A DNA stretch of 51,422 nt from the NCBI RefSeq assembly GCF_027587175.1, contig NZ_JAPCID010000053.1:1-51422 (forward strand), given 5' to 3'. The notes under the pieces were generated by a model. It saw only the letters and a list, made by a program, of their open reading frames with translations, was not told the origin of the DNA and did no database searches. The DNA is from Solirubrobacter deserti. GTDB lineage: Bacteria > Actinomycetota > Thermoleophilia > Solirubrobacterales > Solirubrobacteraceae. Below are positions 8,050 through 14,823 of this stretch, in pieces (within the stretch, counting starts at the first letter, position 1; each line of letters begins with the position of its first letter). Both the position numbers and the translations under genes were made by a program.

Positions 8050-8925
8050 CTACGGGACCACGTAGCGGGACGCGATGACGCGCCGGGCCGTGGCGTCCGT
8101 CCTGATCCAGGCGAGGAACCGGGCGAGCGCGCCGGCCGGGCGCCCGCGCGTGACGAACCCGAGCGTGCGCCGCGCGGGATAGGAGCCGTCGGCCACGGTC
8201 GCGCGCGTGCACGGGACGCCCTCATAGGGCACGGCGTGCAGGCGGCGCGCGAACTCGAGGTCGACGTACCCGAAGGCGGCCGGGGTCGCGGCGATGTGGT
8301 CGCGGACCTGGGCCGAGGCGGTGTAGGTGGTGGCGGGCGCGAGCGGCGTCGCGAGGTCGACGAACGTCGTCAGGAACACGTTGCGGGCCGCGGAGGTGAC
8401 GTCGAAGGTGACCCGCTCGATCGCGTCCCGGCGCGGCGCGCCGGCGATCTGCGCCCAGCTCGTCGTCGCGCCGGAGACGAGCGGCTGCAGCTGCGCGCGC
8501 GTGAGGTTGGGCACGCGGTTGGCCGGGTTCGTGACCAGGCAGATCGCCGACCGCGCGAGCGGCGTGAACGTGAGCCCGGGCGGGTCCCCGGGCTCGAGCC
8601 CACGCCCCGACAGGCCCGCGTCGACGATTCCGCGCGCCGCGTCCGCGATCCCGATGCCGGTCCCGCCGCCCACGAGCGAGAACCGCGGCGCGTCGGCTCG
8701 CTCGCGCCGGTAGAAGTAGGCGAGGTCGGCCACGACGGCCTGCGCCGGGCTCGCCCCGCTCATCGTGATCGTGCGCGCCGCGCCGGGCGCCGGCGACGGC
8801 GTGAGGAGGAGAGATGCAACCGTCGCCGCACCCAGCAGCCGGCGCGCACGTTTGAGGGCGGCGCCGCGGCCGCGGGCCGGGCCGGGCGAGGGGGCCGCGC
8901 CGCTCGCGCCGCTCAGCCCACCCAT
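8050..8925 (-). CDS. PstS-like extracytoplasmic solute-binding protein
   Basis: The 291-residue protein starts MGGLSGASG, passes an Arg-rich n-region and has a hydrophobic signal segment (LLGAATVASLLLTPSPAPGA). The mature part begins TITMSGASPAQ and includes LVGGGTGIGIADAARGIVDAG, LVTNPANRVPNLTRAQL and DLEFARRLHAVPYEG, a layout typical of PstS-type phosphate-binding proteins. The binding motif seems diverged, so phosphate as ligand is not certain. The start overlaps the end of the upstream subtilase by 13 bp, consistent with co-transcription. No Pst permease or ATPase gene is nearby. Confidence 0.7.
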   Translation of the reverse strand: MGGLSGASGAAPSPGPARGRGAALKRARRLLGAATVASLLLTPSPAPGAARTITMSGASPAQAVVADLAYFYRRERADAPRFSLVGGGTGIGIADAARGIVDAGLSGRGLEPGDPPGLTFTPLARSAICLVTNPANRVPNLTRAQLQPLVSGATTSWAQIAGAPRRDAIERVTFDVTSAARNVFLTTFVDLATPLAPATTYTASAQVRDHIAATPAAFGYVDLEFARRLHAVPYEGVPCTRATVADGSYPARRTLGFVTRGRPAGALARFLAWIRTDATARRVIASRYVVP

Positions 8926-10289
8926 ACCGCGCCTCCGATCCCGCCGCCCGTGCCCACGTGGCGCTTGCCGGAGCGCAGCGTCCGGACGCGGGCGCTGGCC
9001 CGGGACAGGCGGCGGCCGTCGGCGGCGAGGGCGTAGACCGCGAGGCGGCGGCCGGCGCGATTGCGCAGGCGCACGTTGAGCACCGTGCGGCCGCCGCGCA
9101 GCTGGGCGACGCGGCGGCCGTCGAGGCGCAGCTCGATGCGGGCGACGCTTCCGGCCGCGCCGAGCACGGCGAGCTGGGCCTGGGTCGTGCGGCCCTTGCG
9201 GGTCGCGCTCAGCACGCGCAGCGACGGCGGCTGGCTGCGGTCGTAGCTCGCGGTTCCACTGGCGGCGAGCACCGCGCCGAGCGCGTCGACGTAGCCCGCG
9301 CTGACCGGGACGGACCCGCGCGTGGCGTGCTGGAGCAGCTGCGCGCGCAGCTCCGCCGCCGGCAGGTGGGGCGCGACCGACGCCATCAGCGCGGCGACGC
9401 CCGCCACGTGCGGCGCCGCCATCGACGTGCCGGACTTGAATTCGTAGCCGCCCGACTTGGAGGTCGAGATCACCTCGACGCCGGGAGCGGCGACGGGGAC
9501 GGTCAGGCGGCCGTAGTTGGAGAAGTCGGGCAGCGAACGGCCCTGGTCGGGCTCGGTCGCGGCGACGCCGACCACGTTCGAGGCGGGGATGGCGACCGGG
9601 TAGACGGGCTGCTGGTCGACGTTGACGCCGCTGTTGCCGGCCGAGCACACGATCAGCGCGTTCGCGGCCGCGGCGGCTTCGATCGCGGTGCGCATGCGCG
9701 GGTCGTCGACGTTGCCCTCGAGGCTGAGGTTGATGATCCGCGCGCCCATCGCCGCTGCGTAGCGGATGCCCTCGGCGACGCCGCCGGTGGTCCCGCCGCC
9801 CTGGTCGTCCAGGACCTTGACGGTCATGATCTTCGCCCGGTAGGCCACGCCGACCACGCCGCGCCCGTTCGCGGCCGCCGCGATCGTCCCGGCCACGTGC
9901 GTGCCGTGCCCGTATCCGTCGTGGAGGTCCTGCGCGGCGCCCTTGGTCGTGAGGTCGACGCCGTGGACGTCGTCGACATAGCCGTTGGCGTCGTCGTCGA
10001 CGTTGTTGCCCGGTACCTCGGCGAAGTTCGTCCACGCGTTCGGGGCGAGGTCGGCGTGGTCGAGGCGGGTGCCGGAGTCCACGACCGCGACGGTCACCCC
10101 GGCGCCTGCGGCCAGCGCCCAGGCGCCCGGGAGGTCGAAGACGGTTCCGGGTGCGACGGCCCACTGCTCGCCCTGCAGCGCGTCGGTCGGGGCGGCCGAC
10201 GCCGGAGCAGTCGCGAGCGCGAAGGCAACAACCAAGCTTGCGGTCCGGCCGGGAATGGGGCACCTCCTGCTCAGCGCGAGCCTACCCAT
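8913..10289 (-). CDS. Secreted S8 subtilisin-like serine protease
   Basis: The 458-residue protein has an N-terminal signal peptide (hydrophobic LVVAFALATAPASA). The catalytic triad is complete: D71 in VAVVDSG, H128 in GHGTHVAGTI and S289 in SGTSMAAPHVAG, with the oxyanion Asn in CSAGNSG. The segment NVDDDANGYVDDVHGVD is a usual calcium-binding part of this subfamily. After residue ~345 a basic beta-rich domain (LRVLSATRKGRTTQAQLAV onward) ends in an Arg-rich tail. It lacks a recognisable prodomain, since the catalytic core starts soon after the signal. It is the first gene of a minus-strand run with the PstS-like protein, methyltransferase and DUF3159 genes. It diverges from the OpuAC-like gene across only 37 bp. 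Confidence 0.9.
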   Translation of the reverse strand: MGRLALSRRCPIPGRTASLVVAFALATAPASAAPTDALQGEQWAVAPGTVFDLPGAWALAAGAGVTVAVVDSGTRLDHADLAPNAWTNFAEVPGNNVDDDANGYVDDVHGVDLTTKGAAQDLHDGYGHGTHVAGTIAAAANGRGVVGVAYRAKIMTVKVLDDQGGGTTGGVAEGIRYAAAMGARIINLSLEGNVDDPRMRTAIEAAAAANALIVCSAGNSGVNVDQQPVYPVAIPASNVVGVAATEPDQGRSLPDFSNYGRLTVPVAAPGVEVISTSKSGGYEFKSGTSMAAPHVAGVAALMASVAPHLPAAELRAQLLQHATRGSVPVSAGYVDALGAVLAASGTASYDRSQPPSLRVLSATRKGRTTQAQLAVLGAAGSVARIELRLDGRRVAQLRGGRTVLNVRLRNRAGRRLAVYALAADGRRLSRASARVRTLRSGKRHVGTGGGIGGAVWVG

Positions 10290-10326
10290 CTAGATGTTCA
10301 CTATGTCAACCGTTTAGGGTTGGGGC

Positions 10327-11238
10327 ATGCGGTGCTCGGTATTGCTCGTCGCGTTCGGGATCTGGCTCTGCTCCACGCCCGCGCAGGCGCAGCAGGTGCG
10401 CCTCGCAGCGCCCGCCGACTGCCTCACCAACTCGGGCTGCGCGGTGGGCCTGCGGTCCGTATACGGACTTGACGTGCGTTCAGTGTTGGTTCCGCTGACC
10501 GTCGCCGACGCCGGCATCTCCGCGCTCGACGACGGCCGCGCCGAGGTGGCGATCGCGTTCTCGTCCAACCCGCAGGTGTCCCGGCCCGACATCGTCACGC
10601 TGCGCGACGACCGCTCGATGATCTACGACGACCACGTCGTCCCGGTCATCCGCCGCCAGCTGCTGCGCGATTACGGCGCGCGCGCCGCGCGAGCGCTGCG
10701 CCGGCGGCTGAACGCGGCGTCCGCAGTGCTCACGACGCTCGCGCTGCGCGGGCTCAACCAGCACGTCATCGACGGCCGCATGCCGGAGGCGGTGGGCGGC
10801 GAGTTCATCGACGCGAACGGCCTGGGCGGAAGCGCCGCGCGGCGCCCCGGCAAGCGGATCGTCGTCGGCTACATGGCGTTCGACGAGAACGAGACGCTCG
10901 CGCACCTGTACGCCGAGGCGCTGCGCGCGGGCGGCTTCCGCGTCGTCGTGCGCGCCGTCGGCGGGCTGCGCCCCGAGGCCGTGCGCAAGCTGCGCCGGGA
11001 CCAGATCGACCTGTATCCGGCCTATAGCGGCTCGCTGCTGCGCTACCTGGTCGGGACGAAGCCGGAGCGGCTGCGGGCGGGCCTGCGTCGGACGCTCGCC
11101 CGCATCGACGTCGAGCCGCTGCGCGCCTCCCGCGCGCAGGACCGCAACGTATTCGTGACCAAGACCGACACCGCGAGCCGGCTCGGCCTCGCGAGCATCT
11201 CCGACCTCAGGCGTTACTGGCAGACTGCCGGTTCGTGA
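10327..11238 (+). CDS. OpuAC/ProX-like glycine betaine-type binding protein, lobes in swapped order
   Basis: The 303-residue protein has a signal peptide ending near AQAQ. The first half (ALDDGRAEVAIAFSSNPQ, then DDRSMIYDDHVVPVIRRQLL and GLNQHVIDG) matches what is usually the C-terminal part of glycine betaine/choline binding proteins. The second half (VVGYMAFDENETLAHLYAEA, IDLYPAYSGSLLRYLVGT, TDTASRLGLASISDLRR) matches what is usually the N-terminal part. The lobes thus appear in permuted order; domain dislocation has been described among compatible-solute binding proteins. No permease or ATPase is adjacent. The gene overlaps the following YjbR-like gene by 4 bp. The ligand may be a quaternary amine, but this is not shown. 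Confidence 0.75.
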   Translation: MRCSVLLVAFGIWLCSTPAQAQQVRLAAPADCLTNSGCAVGLRSVYGLDVRSVLVPLTVADAGISALDDGRAEVAIAFSSNPQVSRPDIVTLRDDRSMIYDDHVVPVIRRQLLRDYGARAARALRRRLNAASAVLTTLALRGLNQHVIDGRMPEAVGGEFIDANGLGGSAARRPGKRIVVGYMAFDENETLAHLYAEALRAGGFRVVVRAVGGLRPEAVRKLRRDQIDLYPAYSGSLLRYLVGTKPERLRAGLRRTLARIDVEPLRASRAQDRNVFVTKTDTASRLGLASISDLRRYWQTAGS

Positions 11239-11603
11239 GCTCGGAGCTCGACCGCGTCCGCGAGATCTGCCTGGCGCTCCCCGAGGTGACGGAGCGGCTC
11301 AGCCACGGCCATCCGACGTGGTTCGTGCGCGACAAGAAGACGTTCGTCTCCTTCCACGACAACCACCACCACGACGGGCGGCTCGCGCTCTGGTGCGCCG
11401 CGCCGGAAGGGATGCAGGAGACGCTCGTCGCCGGCGAGCCTCGCCACTACTTCCGGCCGCCGTACGTCGGCCACCGCGGCTGGATCGGCGTGAACCTGGA
11501 CAGCGGGCTCGACTGGAACGAGATCGCGGGCGCGATCGAGGACGCGTACGCCGAGATCGCGCCTAAGTCGCTGGTCGAGCGCGCTGCTCGAAGATCGCAG
11601 TGA
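11235..11603 (+). CDS. MmcQ/YjbR family protein
   Basis: The 122-residue protein shows the compact MmcQ/YjbR fold signature: an N-terminal helix with REICLALPEVTE, HGHPTWFVRDKKTFVSFHD, a central strand RLALWCAAPEG, then the PYVGHRGWIGVNLD region and a C-terminal helix beginning WNEIAGAIEDAY. Members are small cytoplasmic proteins often annotated as DNA-binding, although most have no proven role. The GTG start overlaps the OpuAC-like gene stop (GTGA). The last 41 bp overlap the convergent metallophosphoesterase gene. Confidence 0.87.
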   Translation: MSSELDRVREICLALPEVTERLSHGHPTWFVRDKKTFVSFHDNHHHDGRLALWCAAPEGMQETLVAGEPRHYFRPPYVGHRGWIGVNLDSGLDWNEIAGAIEDAYAEIAPKSLVERAARRSQ

Positions 11604-12273
11604 TCTCGTCGGGTGCGACGGGCTCCACGAGCGCCGCGTCCACCGATATCACGTCCGGCCAGATCGCTCGCATCCGCCGGCCCGCCGCAGCCGCGTCGTA
11701 CGCGGTGCCCCGCAGCTCGGGAACGCCGTCCGCGACCCACAGCCAGCGCGCGGCGCCGTCGCCCTCGTACGGGAGACCGACGCTGCCGGCGTTGATGAAG
11801 CGTGTGCCGCCGACGGTGCGGTCGTGCTGCTGGTGCGTGTGGCCGGCGACCACCAGCGGCCCGGCTCCGGCCAGCGCCTCGGCGTAGCGCTCGTCCGGGC
11901 TGATGCGCGTGAGCATCTCCTCGTCACTGCGCGGCGTGGCGTGGCAGTAGAGGACGCCGTCGATCTCGGTCGTGAGCGGGAGCTCGCCGAGCGGCTGCGC
12001 GCGGTCGCCGAGCTCGTCGGCGCTGCGCCGCGCGGTCACGGCGGCCAGGTCTTCGGGCGCCGGAGCCGCGGGCGCGTTCGCCGTCTCGCGCTCGCCGTTC
12101 CCGCGCACCCAGCGCGTGGGCAGCTGCGCGAGCCGGTCGAGCGTCGCGGCGGCGAACGGGCCCGGGACCGCGTCGCCGCCGACGAGCACCAGGTCGAAGT
12201 CCGGCGCGGCCGCCAGCACGGCCTCGAGCGCGTCGATGTTGCCGTGGATGTCGTACAGCGCGAGGACGTTCAC
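11563..12273 (-). CDS. Metallophosphoesterase, YfcE/MJ0936-like
   Basis: The 236-residue protein from a GTG at 12273 has the full set of calcineurin-like phosphoesterase motifs: ALYDIHGNIDALEAVL (Asp-x-His), LVGGDAVPGP (Gly-Asp), VRGNGERE (Gly-Asn-x-Glu in place of Gly-Asn-His-Glu), YCHATP and AGHTHQQHDR. The family hydrolyses phosphomonoesters or phosphodiesters with two metal ions, usually Mn. The GNGE variant changes the motif III histidine to glycine, which may alter activity. The protein appears cytoplasmic. The gene diverges from the small secreted-protein gene at 12338, and its end overlaps the YjbR-like gene by 41 bp. Confidence 0.87.
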   Translation of the reverse strand: MNVLALYDIHGNIDALEAVLAAAPDFDLVLVGGDAVPGPFAAATLDRLAQLPTRWVRGNGERETANAPAAPAPEDLAAVTARRSADELGDRAQPLGELPLTTEIDGVLYCHATPRSDEEMLTRISPDERYAEALAGAGPLVVAGHTHQQHDRTVGGTRFINAGSVGLPYEGDGAARWLWVADGVPELRGTAYDAAAAGRRMRAIWPDVISVDAALVEPVAPDEITAIFEQRARPAT

Positions 12274-12337
12274 GGCGCGATCGTACCGCAACCGCACGGT
12301 TGCGGGAACCGAATCCGTCGCGCGGTGTACAAGCGGT

Positions 12338-12727
12338 ATGCGGGTCATCGCCGCGACCATCCTCGCGCTGCTGCTCTTCGCGCCCGCCGCGACTGCGAAG
12401 GAGGGCGTCCGGGCGCGCCTCGAGAGCCGCCTCGACCTGAACGCCCGGGCCGGCAGCGAGATCACGGTCAAGTGGCGCCTCTACATCCGCGACAGCGGCC
12501 GGCCGTTCGACGCCGGTGAGCTGTTCGTGCGGCTGCGCAGCAAGGGCTCCGGCGCGCCGACCCGCGCCTACGGCAAGGGCGACCGCGGCCGCTACACGGC
12601 GCGCGTGCGGGTCCCGCGCGGCGGCCTCGGCGGCATCCGCTTCGGGCTGATGGGCTACCGCTCGTTCCCCGGCGGCGAGTCCGAGCCCGCGCCCGTCTTC
12701 TTCCCGCTCGACAACGACCCGTTCTAA
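12338..12727 (+). CDS. Small secreted protein of unknown function
   Basis: The 129-residue protein has a clear signal peptide (MRVIAATILALLLFAPAATA) with cleavage near ATAKE. The mature part of about 109 residues looks like a single beta-sandwich: ITVKWRLYIRDSGRPFDAGE, FVRLRSKGSG, RYTARVRVPRGGLGGIRFGL. I do not recognise a family. It is followed 42 bp later by the PP2C phosphatase gene, which has its own promoter-like sequence. The start is the first ATG and fits the signal peptide. Confidence 0.8.
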   Translation: MRVIAATILALLLFAPAATAKEGVRARLESRLDLNARAGSEITVKWRLYIRDSGRPFDAGELFVRLRSKGSGAPTRAYGKGDRGRYTARVRVPRGGLGGIRFGLMGYRSFPGGESEPAPVFFPLDNDPF

Positions 12728-12734
12728 AGGCGCG

Positions 12735-12763
12735 CTGACAACTGACGCCGGCAGGGTTACGAT
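12735..12763 (+). promoter_or_regulatory. Promoter of the PP2C phosphatase gene
   Basis: CTGACA at 12735-12740 and TACGAT at 12758-12763 are separated by 17 bp, a good match to a housekeeping sigma promoter. The -10 element ends 6 bp before the ATG at 12770, so the transcript would start at or next to the A of the start codon and be leaderless. No Shine-Dalgarno sequence could fit in that space. Confidence 0.6.
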
Positions 12764-12769
12764 GCCGCC

Positions 12770-13540
12770 ATGCCGGCCTTGGCGCTCGAATGCGCCGCCC
12801 GTAATGACATCGGGCGACGGGCGAACAACGAAGATGCCGTCTACACGAGCTCGAAGCTCGCGGCGGTCGCGGACGGCGTCGGCGGCGCCGCGGCCGGTGA
12901 GGTCGCGAGCCAGCGGATCGTCAACTCCCTCGCCCACTTCGACACGAGCCGGCTGGACATTCCGCTCGACGCCGCCCTCGAGAACGCGATCACGATGGGC
13001 AACGAGTCGATCGGCTTCATGGCCGGCGCCCGCCCCCAGATGCAGGGCATGAGCACGACCCTGACCGCGGTCGCCCTGTCCAACGACGGCACCTACGTGA
13101 TCGCCAACATCGGCGACTCGCGCACCTACCTGTTGCGCGCCGGCGAGTTCACGCAGCTGTCGCGCGACGACAGCCTCGTCCAGGACCTGATCGACGCCGG
13201 CCACCTCACGCCCGAGCAGGCCAGGCGCCACCCGGCCCGCAACGTCGTCATGCACGCCCTGGACGGCGACCCGGAGCGCCGCCCGTCCACCCAACTGCTG
13301 CCCGCGATGTTCGGCGACCGCCTGCTGCTGTGCTCGGACGGCCTGTCCGACGTGGTCGACTTCGACACCCTGCGAGAGCTGCTGCTCCGCCACGCCGACC
13401 GCGGCGAGTGCGCGGACCGGCTGATCGCGCTCGCGCTCGAGTCGGGCGCGCGGGACAACATCTCCGCGATCGTGTGCGACGTCGTGATCCGGGAGGACCC
13501 GGCCACCGCGTGGCAGGCGCCGCTCGTCCACGAGCGCTGA
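12770..13540 (+). CDS. PP2C-family protein serine/threonine phosphatase
   Basis: The 256-residue protein is a single bacterial PP2C (PPM) catalytic domain without a membrane segment, unlike PstP, which has one. Motifs in order are GRRANNEDAVYT (Arg and Asp), VADGVGGAAAGE (metal Asp), GMSTTLTAVAL, ANIGDSRTYLLR, LCSDGLSDVV (metal Asp) and ARDNISAIVCDV (metal Asp). It dephosphorylates Ser/Thr residues using Mn or Mg. No Ser/Thr kinase gene lies in the window, so its partner is unknown. It appears to be expressed from a leaderless promoter and ends at a hairpin shared with malQ. Confidence 0.93.
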   Translation: MPALALECAARNDIGRRANNEDAVYTSSKLAAVADGVGGAAAGEVASQRIVNSLAHFDTSRLDIPLDAALENAITMGNESIGFMAGARPQMQGMSTTLTAVALSNDGTYVIANIGDSRTYLLRAGEFTQLSRDDSLVQDLIDAGHLTPEQARRHPARNVVMHALDGDPERRPSTQLLPAMFGDRLLLCSDGLSDVVDFDTLRELLLRHADRGECADRLIALALESGARDNISAIVCDVVIREDPATAWQAPLVHER

Positions 13541-13580
13541 TCGGTCACTTGACCACCTATACGGGGGTCAACTGACCGAT
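13540..13580. terminator. Bidirectional hairpin between the PP2C and malQ genes
   Basis: Two 15-base arms (13540-13554 and 13566-13580) pair with a single mismatch around an 11-base loop. The hairpin sits exactly between two convergent stop codons and covers the malQ stop. Position and symmetry favour a bidirectional terminator; no T-run follows, as is usual in GC-rich actinobacteria. Confidence 0.6.
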
Positions 13581-14791
13581 CGGCCGGCGGCCTCCGTCGC
13601 GGCGCGGAGCCGCCGCGCCAGATCCGCAGACGGGAGCTCGTCGAGCTTCCAGCCCCACCCGCCCGCGGTGCCCGGCTGGTTCATGCGTCCCTCGTTGCCG
13701 AGCCCGAGCACGTCCTGCAGCTGCACCATCGCCAGCCGGGCCGGGGAGGCGAGCGCCAACCGGATCATTCCCCAGTGCGGCTCGTCCTCGGAGATCCCGT
13801 ACTCGTCCCACGCCTCCTGCACCAGCGCGAGCTGCTCGGGGCCGAGGCCGTCGTACCACCCGCGGATCGTGTCGTTGTCGTGCGTGCCGGTGTAGACGAC
13901 CTGGTTCTCCTCGTGGTTCGAGCACACGTGCTGGGTGTCGCGCTCACCCGGCGTGAAGCCGAACTGCAGCACGGCCATGCCCGGCAGGCCCAGCGACTCC
14001 CGCAGCGCCTTGACCGGCGGCGTGATCACGCCGAGGTCCTCCGCGATCACCGGCAGCCCGCCCAGCGCCTCGCGGGCGGCGAGCAGCGGCGCGGCGCCCG
14101 GGCCGCGCTTCCAGGTGCCCGCCGACGCGACCGGCGAGTCCTCCGGCACCGCCCAGTAGGCGGTGAAGGCACGGAAGTGGTCGATCCGCACGAGGTCGAA
14201 GAGCTCGAAGATCCTCCGCAGCCGTGCGATCCACCACGAGTAGCCGCGCCGCTGCAGCGCCGGCCAGTCGTAGACCGGGTTGCCCCAGAGCTGGCCGTCC
14301 TCGGTGAAGGCGTCCGGCGGGACGCCCGCGACGAAGCCGGGCTTGAAGATCTCGGGGTGGGCGCGCTCGTCGGCGGAATCGGGCGCGACGTAGATCGGGA
14401 CGTCGCCGATCAGACGGACGCCACGGTCAGCGGCATAGCGGCGAAGCTCGGCCCACTCGCGGTCGAAGCGGACCTGATCGTCCAACGCGGACTCGCCCGC
14501 GAACGCGATCCAGTCCTCGATCCAGTCCGAGGCCTTGGCGCGGAACGCGTCCCGCTCGGCGTCGGTGACGGGCGCGTCGGGCTCGGCGAGCAACGCGGGT
14601 GAGGCGGCGAACGCGGACGCGCTCTTGTACGGCGAGCCGTGCTTGTCGGGCGGGGACAGCGGCAGCATCTGCCACCACGTCTGACCGGCTGCAGCCAGCC
14701 AGTCGACCCAGGCGAAGGCCTCCGGACCGAGACGTCCGGACGGCAGTGAGGTCGGGTGCAGCAGCACCCCGGATGTACGAGGAAGGTTCAT
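13568..14791 (-). CDS. malQ: 4-alpha-glucanotransferase (amylomaltase, GH77), compact form
   Basis: The 407-residue enzyme transfers alpha-1,4-glucan segments between malto-oligosaccharides. GH77 landmarks are present: GVLLHPTSLPS at the N-terminus, WWQMLPLSPPDKHGSPYKS, LIGDVPIYVAPDSAD, FDLVRIDHFRAF (nucleophile Asp), VIAEDLG (acid/base Glu), VVYTGTHDNDT (third Asp) and a C-terminal LGNEGRMNQPGT. Typical GH77 enzymes have 500 or more residues. Here the segment between SPYKSASAF and the DREWAELRRYA helix is some 90 residues shorter than usual. The start is the ATG at 14791 with AAGG 7 nt upstream. It diverges from glgE across 32 bp. Confidence 0.92.
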   Translation of the reverse strand: MNLPRTSGVLLHPTSLPSGRLGPEAFAWVDWLAAAGQTWWQMLPLSPPDKHGSPYKSASAFAASPALLAEPDAPVTDAERDAFRAKASDWIEDWIAFAGESALDDQVRFDREWAELRRYAADRGVRLIGDVPIYVAPDSADERAHPEIFKPGFVAGVPPDAFTEDGQLWGNPVYDWPALQRRGYSWWIARLRRIFELFDLVRIDHFRAFTAYWAVPEDSPVASAGTWKRGPGAAPLLAAREALGGLPVIAEDLGVITPPVKALRESLGLPGMAVLQFGFTPGERDTQHVCSNHEENQVVYTGTHDNDTIRGWYDGLGPEQLALVQEAWDEYGISEDEPHWGMIRLALASPARLAMVQLQDVLGLGNEGRMNQPGTAGGWGWKLDELPSADLARRLRAATEAAGRSVS

Positions 14792-14823
14792 GTGATCGCC
14801 TTGTCGGATACTCCGCGACTGAG

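Noticed and set aside
8221-8235. A further CATAGGG-like string inside the PstS-like gene
   Set aside because: It is within coding sequence and is not followed by a gene start.
10304-10309. TTGACA on the minus strand as a -35 box for the second subtilase
   Set aside because: A -10 at a proper distance would fall at or inside the start codon region, which would not give a translatable transcript from the assigned start.
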